From Bacillota bacterium (GTDB taxonomy: Bacteria; Bacillota; Clostridia; Acetivibrionales; DSM-1351): DNA of 5,503 nt. Positions 1-5,486 of this stretch are shown piece after piece; positions within the stretch are counted from its first letter, which is position 1; each line of letters begins with the position of its first letter. Where the stretch lies: positions 1 to 5,503 of the forward strand of contig JAEYNY010000129.1 in assembly GCA_023412275.1 (NCBI GenBank). The letters are read 5' to 3'. The notes beneath the pieces were generated by a model. It made no database searches. It saw only the letters and a program-made list of their open reading frames with translations, and was not told where the DNA came from. The position numbers and the translations under genes are program-made.

Positions 1-552
1 GGATATAACTATGCCCTTCAATATATAAGAGATGCTGCACATAAAAGCAACATAGACTGCTTATTCTATTACCATAAAGAGATAAATAATAGAAAACAAG
101 CAAATTCTGTACCACAAGTAATGTGGCCATTAAAATTAAGTGATGATGACTTTATTAGTAGGTATTACCAACGTGTTAAAACTAGGTGTGAATCTAACGG
201 TTGGCAAGACAATTGTTATAGAACGCATACATTCCAACAGGACTCTCTATTTACATCACCCCAAGCAAGAAATATTGTTGAAACAGCATTCCTTAAAGCT
301 GGCTCTAGAATCGTATTTCAATCAGCTAATCCAGCTCCTTCCGTTAGGCCAATGGGCTTTGAAAAACTTGAATCCTTAGGATTCGGTTCTCTATTCGTAA
401 CATATAGAAATATTTCAAACAATTGTCCATTAGCACTTTGGTACGGCAATCCAAATCATCTTGAAGGTCCGTTATCAATGTGGTATCCTTTATTTCTTAG
501 AAAGACACAAGAGCATAACTGGTATACTAGTTTGGAGGAGCTATTTGCATGA
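1..552 (+). CDS. Unrecognised protein, C-terminal 183 residues; translationally coupled partner of NADAR gene
   Basis: The reading frame is open from the first base to the TGA at 550-552, and the residues before the internal Met at 121 (for example YALQYIRDAAHK) look like ordinary protein, so this is the 3' part of a longer gene. I do not recognise the family. The visible part is rich in aromatic residues. It carries the stretches QVMWPLKLSDDDF (about 39-51), TFQQDSLFTSPQARNIV, KAGSRIVFQSANPAPS and a C-terminal block of Trp/Tyr (LALWYGNPNH, MWYPLFL). It has no signal peptide or obvious membrane segment. It overlaps the NADAR gene by four bases (ATGA), so the two are probably co-translated. 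NADAR genes are known to pair with DarT-like ADP-ribosyltransferases, so this could be such a partner. I see no diagnostic ART motif in the part present, and the N-terminal portion is missing. Confidence 0.8.
   Translation, partial: GYNYALQYIRDAAHKSNIDCLFYYHKEINNRKQANSVPQVMWPLKLSDDDFISRYYQRVKTRCESNGWQDNCYRTHTFQQDSLFTSPQARNIVETAFLKAGSRIVFQSANPAPSVRPMGFEKLESLGFGSLFVTYRNISNNCPLALWYGNPNHLEGPLSMWYPLFLRKTQEHNWYTSLEELFA
534..540 (+). promoter_or_regulatory. Ribosome binding site of the NADAR gene
   Basis: GGAGGAG lies 8 nt before the ATG at 549, inside the end of the upstream gene. This near-perfect Shine-Dalgarno site and spacing favour the ATG at 549 over the second in-frame ATG at 555. It suggests efficient translation of the NADAR gene, whether by re-initiation or independently. 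Confidence 0.85.
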
Positions 553-1208
553 ATATGAACACTAATATCAACAGGGTATATAACCGTTCAAATTGTGCAG
601 TGTTTTGTAAAACTCATGAGGAATTTGGTGAGCTATCAAATATGGCTGCAGGATTCCCAATTACAGTAAACGGAATAGAAATCAGAACAACTGAAGCATT
701 ATATCAAGCATGTCGATATCCACATTTGCCAGATGTGCAGAAAAAAATAATAAATCAAAAAAGTCCAATGACAGCAAAAATGGTTGGCAAACCTTATCGT
801 AGCAATACTAGATCAGACTGGGATGCTATAAGGATAAATACTATGAGATGGTGTTTACGGGTTAAACTTCTTAAAAACTGGGAAAGATTTGGGAAAATTC
901 TGTTGTACACGAAAGACTTAAGTATTGTAGAAGAATCAAAAAAGGATACCTTTTGGGGAGCAAAAGCAATAAATGAAGATACTCTTGAAGGGGTCAATGC
1001 TCTTGGTCGTCTATTAATGGAGCTTCGTGAGGAATACAGGCAATATATAGGTAGATCAACCTATTCTCTAGTTCCACCAAAGATAAATAACTTCCTGCTA
1101 ATGGGTGAGCCGGTTAAAGTAATAACTATAAATTTGGAAACCTCAGAAAGTGTACAGTCTATACCCGATACCTACTCACAACCTAACCAGTTATCCTTTT
1201 TTGATTAA
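549..1208 (+). CDS. NADAR (YbiA/DUF1768-like) family N-glycosidase
   Basis: This 219-residue cytoplasmic protein carries the hallmarks of the NADAR fold. These are FGELSNMAAGFPITVNG (26-42), the following TTEALYQACRYP with the conserved Glu49, WDAIRINTMRWCLRVKL (91-107) matching the W...M..al..K block, and D133-T-F-W136-G137 followed by G148-x-N150-x-L-G-R-L-L-M-E-L-R160. Family members are N-glycosidases. YbiA/RibX-type enzymes act on riboflavin-pathway intermediates, and other NADARs remove ADP-ribose from guanine bases beside DarT-like toxins. The operon context here suggests the second role, but that is inference. The core ends near residue 165. The remaining ~55 residues are an extra tail ending in QLSFF-D. 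The start at 549 overlaps the upstream stop by 4 bp. The gene ends at TAA 1206-1208 and faces the large minus-strand gene. Confidence 0.9.
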   Translation: MNMNTNINRVYNRSNCAVFCKTHEEFGELSNMAAGFPITVNGIEIRTTEALYQACRYPHLPDVQKKIINQKSPMTAKMVGKPYRSNTRSDWDAIRINTMRWCLRVKLLKNWERFGKILLYTKDLSIVEESKKDTFWGAKAINEDTLEGVNALGRLLMELREEYRQYIGRSTYSLVPPKINNFLLMGEPVKVITINLETSESVQSIPDTYSQPNQLSFFD

Positions 1209-1236
1209 CCTAACCTTTCACTAGAGCTTTAAAACC

Positions 1237-1278
1237 AAAACAATACATTTGCCTATCCCCATACACAGAAATTGTTTT
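1237..1278. terminator. Weak inverted repeat in the convergent intergenic gap
   Basis: In the 98-bp gap between the two convergent genes, AAAACAAT (1237-1244) and ATTGTTTT (1271-1278) are perfect 8-bp arms around a 26-nt loop. The stem is nearly all A-T and the loop is long, so it is a poor intrinsic terminator. Nothing better is visible in the gap, where at least one terminator would be expected. A run of seven C lies just beyond it (1280-1286). Confidence 0.25.
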
Positions 1279-1306
1279 ACCCCCCCTCTTTCTAGCACAA
1301 TAACAA

Positions 1307-4300
1307 TTAATTACCTTGAATTAACTTCTGAGGTTTATCAGTAAACTTCCTAATCTTTTCTATAATTTCTGTTTTGTGTGTTTTGTTCAATTTCCTTAGC
1401 TTAAGAATACTATCTGCTATTATTGACTCCAATTGGCTTTTACCTCTTGTCCTGTAATGCCCTGTGTTATAATAATATATTAGCTTAAATAATGATAGAT
1501 TGATTATGTCTTTACTTTTTGATTCCTTAAGGAATTTTTCAATATAGTTCAAGGAGTCGGGTAACCTCAAATCGCTAAATAAGAATACATACATAAACTT
1601 AGAAAACTCATCTGATGTTTCACTCTCAATCTTATCCTTAAGTACTGCACTCAACTTACTTGTACCTAGGGATTCTAATGCTATATTTTGTAAAACCATA
1701 GGAGTAGTTATTTTAACAATATCCTTATATAAAGATACTAATTCTTCATCACATTTAACTCCGCTCCCCTTAACACCTTCTAATATCTTATCAATATACT
1801 CTTTTGTAAAATAATCTTCTACCACTTTTTTTGTAACACCTAATAAAAGTCTATACCCATCAATACAAATGCTAAGTGCCTTAGATTTTACATCTAAGGT
1901 GAGATCCTCACTATTTTTAATTACTTTACCATATAACAATAAAGTATTGTAAAATGTATCGAGTACAGGCAGGCTTTTTATTTCTATATCCTTTTTCATA
2001 TCTTTAGGCTCTAGTTCTTTCCCTGTATCTGGTTTGTCAGTTACCCTATCTCTCTCCTCATCATCTAACGTAGATTCTGCTAATGTTTGACGTATTTCTT
2101 CAGGGTCCATATCGATGTATGTTTCAATATTGTACTCATCTAAACTACAAATCAATTGTCTACTTTCTTCAATAACAGGTGTCAGCCTTTCCTCTATTTT
2201 TATCAAAATATCTTCACAATCACGTTCTAAACCTGTAAGATAGCTAATTTCATTAATGAAATTCATGTAATTTCCTTCTTTTAACACCCATTCCAAGGCA
2301 CTCTTATCTTTTCTTATCCTTTTAGCAATATAATATTCAACCATACATTGGTATCTAAAACAAATGACATCAGAATATTCTACCAATACATTTTTATCGA
2401 AAAACAATGTTTCAAACCTACTATACTTTAAATCCAACCCCCTAGTTTTAAAATATTTAACCGTGATTTCCAAATACTCAGATTTTGAAAAATAGAATTT
2501 ATTACTTTCTGCCATTCTCCATGCTAAATATGAAAGATAGTCCTCCTTATTTTTAAAATCATATGTGCTAGACATAAACTCTTCTACTGATAACTTTTCC
2601 AGAAGTATTTCCATGAACCTTTCCATTATAGATGCTTCATTAATAGGGATAAAGTTTGTATACCTGCTACAGATTGCTAACATCATTGAAACAAGTAACG
2701 GTGTCCTAGGCATTCCTGTACTACGGAAATATATGATAATCCTGTCTAAAAATTGGTCAATATCTATCCCGCAGTTTCCAATCCACTTTTCTGTTAAGTT
2801 TCTAACCCTATTTTTAGTTAATGTTTGTATATATACTTTTTTATATTCACAGCCTATATCAGGTATGCTTTTTAAGGAAATTGTATTAAATACATTTTCG
2901 TAAACTGTGAAAATATACCTATTTTTTGGATACAACTTTATAAACTCTCTAAGTATTTCAATTTTATCAGGTCTATCTATAGAAAGGTTATCAATTAAAA
3001 TAATGCATGTCCCAGAACTTAACAATTCATTTAGCTGCTGTAGATTTGTTACATGCCTATTCCCAGAATTAAAAAGAACAAACTGTAGCATTAACTTTTC
3101 AATCGCATTGTTACCTTTATGTAAGAAATTAAAGTCCATGATAAACGGAATTTTGAAATGGTTAGAAAAATTATTTAGAAAATATAACGCTATATAATGC
3201 AATATGGTCGTTTTTCCTGTCTCTTTCTTTCCAATAAACATTATATTGAAACTTTGTTCAATCAATTCATTAAGCTCTATACTCTTATCATTTTTTTCTT
3301 TTTCATACTCTGAAGATACCCTCAATACAGGATGAACAAAAATATCTTCAAGTCTTGTCGGTGCCTTATCATCAATGATGCTTGAAATAAGAGATTTATT
3401 AATATTTCCGTTTAATTCTGTTCTTAGATCATTCACTAATCTGAACCCAACAGACAAACTTTTATTCTCATTGTTTAATTGATAATGGTCATATCCATTT
3501 TTATTATGAAATAACGATTTATCGTATTTTCTTCTCGGTGAACCATAATATTTACGCATGTAAATTTTGACTTCTCTAGTATATGGGTGAATATTCAATA
3601 ATGAATACCCGTTATAATAAGTATCTAGAGGAAAGATACACCCACTTGATGAATATATAGTTGAGTACCCGTACGATAAAACCTGCTTATCATCCAAGCT
3701 ATGTAAATGCCCACTTAACACAATATCGAACTGATTTAATATTGGTTCACAAGCAAACTTATCCTCTTCTATAAGCCAGTATGTTGGATGATGCATTAAT
3801 GCAATTTTAATATCACAGCTGCTAATTGCATCATAAGCCTTTTGTACTTGTTTTTCACCTAATATCATTTTATTCTTATCATTTATACCGGAGCCTGTAG
3901 ACCTCCACGCAGTGTTCAAACAAGCGAATCCTATGCTAATACCGAATTTTTTTGAAATGTATGCACTATTAAGAGAATCAGACCATACTGCATCATTTAG
4001 AAATAGTTTGGAAAATTCACTAAAATAACTTATTCTTTCTATGTACGATGAATCCATATTAACAAATACTTTATTTATTGCATCATTACTTATAAGCGAA
4101 GATTTCAAGCCATTTTCAATAACCTCATTTATTTTGCTTGTATCAACTTCATGATTACCAGGTACTAATATAAAGTCCTCCTCTCTTAGATTGAGTTCTG
4201 AAAGTAAAGGTGTAATAAAATCATCTAAAGCTATTTCTAGTTGACACTCTCTGGAACTAGCATTATCCCCACGCTTTATTAAGTCCCCTGTAAAACAAAC

Positions 4301-4438
4301 ATATCCCACTTTTATATCTTCTTCTTTTTCTAAGCTTTTCACATCCTCAATTAATCTCTTAACAATAAATCGGATATCTGATAGGCTATCCTTTGAAAGA
4401 TGAAGGTCAGATATATGCAGTATACAAATATTATTCAT
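1307..4438 (-). CDS. Metallophosphoesterase-STAND/NACHT-like NTPase fusion, probable defence protein
   Basis: This 1043-residue protein has three parts. Residues 1-300 form a calcineurin-like metallophosphoesterase with the full motif set: D11-x-H13 in ISDLHLS, G51-D52, G94-N-H-E97, H216-H217 in LMHHP, and G243-H-L-H246. This predicts a two-metal hydrolase acting on nucleotides, nucleic acid or phosphoproteins. Residues 390-710 form a P-loop NTPase with Walker A G403-KKETGKT-410, Walker B CIILID483, a sensor-like strand NRYIFTVYE (506-514), PRTPLLVSMMLA (577-588) resembling the NACHT 'NPLLL' helix, and FRYQCMVEYYIAKR (694-707) resembling the NACHT 'F.H..f.EYf.A' motif. A charged linker (about 776-820) leads to a helical C-terminal region I do not recognise, probably the sensor. 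Such effector-NTPase-sensor proteins are known as Avs/bNACHT-type anti-phage systems. The defence role is inferred from architecture. The start is supported by a strong RBS, and the neighbouring NADAR unit is convergent. Confidence 0.88.
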   Translation of the reverse strand: MNNICILHISDLHLSKDSLSDIRFIVKRLIEDVKSLEKEEDIKVGYVCFTGDLIKRGDNASSRECQLEIALDDFITPLLSELNLREEDFILVPGNHEVDTSKINEVIENGLKSSLISNDAINKVFVNMDSSYIERISYFSEFSKLFLNDAVWSDSLNSAYISKKFGISIGFACLNTAWRSTGSGINDKNKMILGEKQVQKAYDAISSCDIKIALMHHPTYWLIEEDKFACEPILNQFDIVLSGHLHSLDDKQVLSYGYSTIYSSSGCIFPLDTYYNGYSLLNIHPYTREVKIYMRKYYGSPRRKYDKSLFHNKNGYDHYQLNNENKSLSVGFRLVNDLRTELNGNINKSLISSIIDDKAPTRLEDIFVHPVLRVSSEYEKEKNDKSIELNELIEQSFNIMFIGKKETGKTTILHYIALYFLNNFSNHFKIPFIMDFNFLHKGNNAIEKLMLQFVLFNSGNRHVTNLQQLNELLSSGTCIILIDNLSIDRPDKIEILREFIKLYPKNRYIFTVYENVFNTISLKSIPDIGCEYKKVYIQTLTKNRVRNLTEKWIGNCGIDIDQFLDRIIIYFRSTGMPRTPLLVSMMLAICSRYTNFIPINEASIMERFMEILLEKLSVEEFMSSTYDFKNKEDYLSYLAWRMAESNKFYFSKSEYLEITVKYFKTRGLDLKYSRFETLFFDKNVLVEYSDVICFRYQCMVEYYIAKRIRKDKSALEWVLKEGNYMNFINEISYLTGLERDCEDILIKIEERLTPVIEESRQLICSLDEYNIETYIDMDPEEIRQTLAESTLDDEERDRVTDKPDTGKELEPKDMKKDIEIKSLPVLDTFYNTLLLYGKVIKNSEDLTLDVKSKALSICIDGYRLLLGVTKKVVEDYFTKEYIDKILEGVKGSGVKCDEELVSLYKDIVKITTPMVLQNIALESLGTSKLSAVLKDKIESETSDEFSKFMYVFLFSDLRLPDSLNYIEKFLKESKSKDIINLSLFKLIYYYNTGHYRTRGKSQLESIIADSILKLRKLNKTHKTEIIEKIRKFTDKPQKLIQGN

Positions 4439-4445
4439 TACATTT

Positions 4446-4453
4446 CCTTCCTT
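4446..4453 (-). promoter_or_regulatory. Ribosome binding site of the metallophosphoesterase-NTPase gene
   Basis: On the minus strand, AAGGAAGG precedes the ATG at 4438-4436 with 7 nt between the last G and the start codon. This fixes the start: the resulting N-terminus (MNNICILHISDLHL) places the first phosphoesterase motif near residue 11, as usual for the family. Confidence 0.75.
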
Positions 4454-4521
4454 GTATATTCAAAATAATACCATTCGCTTTAGCAAAATGTTTATAGGCT
4501 CAATCATTTGCGCATACTTAT

Positions 4522-4550
4522 ATAATATCAGATGTTTATTGTAAGTCCAA
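4522..4550 (-). promoter_or_regulatory. Sigma-A-type promoter for the metallophosphoesterase-NTPase gene
   Basis: Read on the minus strand, TTGGAC (4550-4545), a 17-nt spacer and TATTAT (4527-4522) make a near-consensus housekeeping promoter. Transcription would begin near 4515 and leave a leader of about 75 nt before the ATG. The leader holds a small bulged hairpin (4472-4490, CATTTTGC/GCGAATG around TAAA). The distance and lack of any closer gene suggest the large gene is transcribed alone from here. No operator-like palindrome other than TTATATAA (4518-4525) is seen. Confidence 0.6.
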
Positions 4551-4603
4551 GAATTAACAAAATTATTGTCACTTTTTTGTTTAGTAAGAAAGAAGGAAGC
4601 GAT

Positions 4604-4723
4604 TTGAAAACTGAAAATATAATTAAAGCTCTTCTTAAGGAAAGAAAAAAGGAAGATATTATTCATATATTACGCAAAATAAAAATACAAGTTAAAAAGC
4701 ATAACAAGGAAAAAACTCATTGA
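4604..4723 (+). CDS. Doubtful 39-residue basic helical ORF
   Basis: From a TTG at 4604 an open frame encodes a 39-residue, lysine-rich peptide, likely a single amphipathic helix (ENIIKALLKERKKEDIIHIL and onward), ending at TGA 4721-4723. AAGGA (4593-4597) lies 6 nt before the TTG. The frame also extends back to an ATG at 4532, but that ATG has no ribosome binding site and lies inside the divergent promoter, so the shorter start is preferred. Lys-rich frames arise easily in DNA this AT-rich, and I recognise no family. It could be a small regulator, a gene remnant or chance. Confidence 0.2.
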   Translation: MKTENIIKALLKERKKEDIIHILRKIKIQVKKHNKEKTH

Positions 4724-4968
4724 CAGAAACGGTATTTTGTTACCATATTTCGTTATAGACTTGAATCCATAAGCAACTTGCTGGTTTAACGTAAGCGCTT
4801 AATCTTGAAGTCAATTGTACAGGTTGTTATCGCACGATGATATTCAGATTATTTCCTGTATTGTACTAATACATACTTAGTCAAATTCGGATGCAAAGAA
4901 TGAGCTCACCCATTGAATCCTTCTTCAATTAGCATAAAAATATTTTGAAATATATATTTAGGTAGTAT
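4724..4968. other. Intergenic stretch without supported genes
   Basis: No convincing reading frame, RNA gene or promoter is seen on either strand. The minus strand contains only very short frames after ATGs at about 4933 and 4913. The small palindromes TAAGCGCTTA (4792-4801) and TGAGCTCA (4901-4908) and the inverted repeat ATTGAA/TTCAAT (4912-4929) are present without clear context. It may be decayed sequence at an island edge. Confidence 0.4.
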
Positions 4969-5043
4969 TTAATTTACACACCCCTGGGCATAGCAATCTA
5001 AGGAATTATTTCTATATTTTCCAATCGAATCAAGTTTTGTCAT
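4969..5043 (-). CDS. 24-residue small ORF with a strong ribosome binding site
   Basis: On the minus strand, ATG at 5043-5041 follows AAAAAGGAGT with AGGAG (5056-5052) 8 nt upstream, an excellent Shine-Dalgarno arrangement. The frame encodes 24 residues (beginning MTKLDSIGKYRNN, with CYAQGCVN at the end) and stops at TAA 4971-4969. It has two Cys and no membrane segment or signal peptide. I recognise no family. A possible promoter lies just upstream (5078-5106). It may be a true small protein, a leader peptide, or the 5' stub of a gene whose rest was lost when neighbouring DNA was replaced. The good RBS with so short a product favours the stub or a small peptide over chance. Confidence 0.35.
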   Translation of the reverse strand: MTKLDSIGKYRNNSLDCYAQGCVN

Positions 5044-5077
5044 TGAAGTCACTCCTTTTTACTCTCTTTCAGTAATT

Positions 5078-5106
5078 TACATAAACAGGATTGAGTCTTT
5101 CTTCAA
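5078..5106 (-). promoter_or_regulatory. Possible promoter for the 24-residue ORF
   Basis: On the minus strand TTGAAG (5106-5101), a 17-nt spacer and TATGTA (5083-5078) resemble a sigma-A promoter (four of six matches in each hexamer). The distance to the ribosome binding site at 5056-5052 is suitable. It is a weak match and unsupported by anything else. Confidence 0.3.
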
Positions 5107-5189
5107 AATACCCTCCAACGAGATTTATCATGGGCCCCGCATCGTTCTCTCTATAGTAGCTGTCGAGTGCGTGTTGAGGTCGTAAGCAC

Positions 5190-5257
5190 GTCTCAGAATA
5201 AAGGCTCCAATCAGAGTCGAACTATGACCTCATCCTTACCCATGGATGCTCTGAGAC
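5190..5257 (-). pseudogene. Degenerate tRNA-Thr(GGU) 3' portion, 68-nt tRNA-like element
   Basis: Read on the minus strand, this holds the 3' part of the D arm (CAGAGC), an anticodon arm CATCC-loop-GGATG, GAGGTC, a T-arm with the loop TTCGACT followed by CTGAT, and TGGAGCC in the acceptor position. A tRNA anticodon loop ATGGTAA would give GGT (Thr), but here it has an extra G (ATGGGTAA, 8 nt). The D loop is deleted and one base of the T stem (ATAG where ATCAG is expected) is missing. No 5' acceptor strand pairs with the 3' end. The piece is instead closed by a perfect 8-bp stem, GTCTCAGA/TCTGAGAC (5190-5197 with 5250-5257). It is a broken tRNA rather than a working one. Confidence 0.6.
5231..5252. 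repeat. Left arm of imperfect inverted repeat (tRNA anticodon arm)
   Basis: This arm is nearly the reverse complement of 5382-5403. The arms differ by a GC dinucleotide and one G. The enclosed segment is about 130 bp. The repeat comes from the two opposed tRNA-Thr anticodon arms. Confidence 0.65.
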
Positions 5258-5358
5258 TCGCTAACCTTCGCGCTGCGGTGTCAGCTGTCGCATCTTCGGT
5301 ACTCACATATCATCATATGCTGCGTTCCTCGATGCTCCGCTTTCCTTGCATCGCTCGC

Positions 5359-5404
5359 TTATCGAGCCTCAGCCTGGATCGAGAGCGCATCCATGGTAAG
5401 GATA
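5359..5404 (+). pseudogene. Degenerate tRNA-Thr(GGU) 5' half in opposite orientation
   Basis: On the plus strand, AGCCTCAGCCTGGATCG then AGAGCGCATCC (5365-5392) matches a tRNA D arm (AGCTCAGCTGGATAGAGC type) with extra C, C and CG bases. It is followed by ATGGTAA (5393-5399) and GGAT, an exact seven-base anticodon loop reading GGT (Thr). The sequence leaves the tRNA pattern right after the anticodon arm. It is inverted relative to the other fragment; the two share the anticodon arm and TTA[GT]CGAG[TC]CTCAG (5251-5264 and 5359-5372). It is not a complete tRNA. Confidence 0.5.
5382..5403. repeat. Right arm of imperfect inverted repeat (tRNA anticodon arm)
   Basis: Partner of 5231-5252. It can also fold locally: AGAGCG (5382-5387) pairs with CGCTCT (5405-5410) and ATCC with GGAT, presenting ATGGTAA as the loop. 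Confidence 0.65.
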
Positions 5405-5436
5405 CGCTCTTCAGCTGGCTCCCCGGTGAAGAGCGT
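5404..5436. repeat. Perfect 10-bp hairpin abutting the terminator
   Basis: ACGCTCTTCA (5404-5413) and TGAAGAGCGT (5427-5436) are perfect arms around a 13-nt loop. The hairpin abuts the terminator stem that starts at 5437. Its left arm is also the partner of AGAGCG at 5382-5387, so the two hairpins exclude each other. Confidence 0.7.
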
Positions 5437-5486
5437 CATAGAAAAAGAAGGCATCTAGTCTAAATTAGATGCCTTCTTTTTCTATG
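5437..5486 (-). terminator. Intrinsic terminator after the tRNA gene, perfect 21-bp stem
   Basis: The arms 5437-5457 and 5466-5486 are exact reverse complements around an 8-nt loop. The stem core GGCATCTA/TAGATGCC is flanked by A-rich and T-rich arms (AGAAAAAGAA/TTCTTTTTCT), so it can terminate transcription on either strand. On the minus strand it begins at the 3' end of the tRNA gene, the usual place for a tRNA terminator. Confidence 0.8.

Larger units (their letters stand above)
5111..5440. other. GC-rich structured non-coding block with tRNA-derived pieces
   Basis: Base composition shifts sharply here: 127 of 240 bases are G or C over 5161-5400 by hand count, against 29 of 120 over 4561-4680. 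The block holds two tRNA-Thr-like fragments in opposite orientation and several short hairpins: CATAT/ATATG around 5306-5319, CGATGC/GCATCG around 5330-5353, and GCTCG/CGAGC around 5353-5367. Open frames crossing it on both strands overlap the tRNA-like parts and the terminator, so they are not called as genes. It may be a repeated intergenic element, or debris from tRNA duplication and rearrangement. Confidence 0.5.

Noticed and set aside
1279..1287. Run of seven C in the convergent gap
   Set aside because: A single short homopolymer without a partner or motif; likely chance.
4532..4603. N-terminal extension of the small plus-strand ORF to the ATG at 4532
   Set aside because: No ribosome binding site precedes that ATG and it sits in the spacer of the divergent promoter.
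4460..4666. 68-codon minus-strand frame rich in Phe, Leu and Asn
   Set aside because: It overlaps the promoter and leader of the large gene and has the composition expected of AT-rich non-coding DNA.
4788..4803. Possible cre (catabolite control) site around TAAGCGCTTA
   Set aside because: The flanks miss the conserved TG and CA ends, and no promoter or gene start is placed to use it.
5211..5306. 31-codon minus-strand frame from GTG (begins STEDATADTAARRL)
   Set aside because: The composition is surprisingly protein-like, but the last third is the tRNA-Thr remnant, no ribosome binding site stands at a proper distance, and in-frame stops lie just upstream. Likely chance in GC-rich DNA.
5190..5330. 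T-box riboswitch, considered because of the tRNA-like and GC-rich structure
   Set aside because: No T-box sequence (TGGNACCGCG type) or Stem I motifs are present; the similarity is to tRNA itself.
5167..5463. 98-codon plus-strand open frame through the GC-rich block
   Set aside because: It runs through both tRNA-like fragments, the 10-bp hairpin and most of the terminator left arm, has no convincing ribosome binding site, and its product looks like a chance Arg/Ser/Leu-rich translation.
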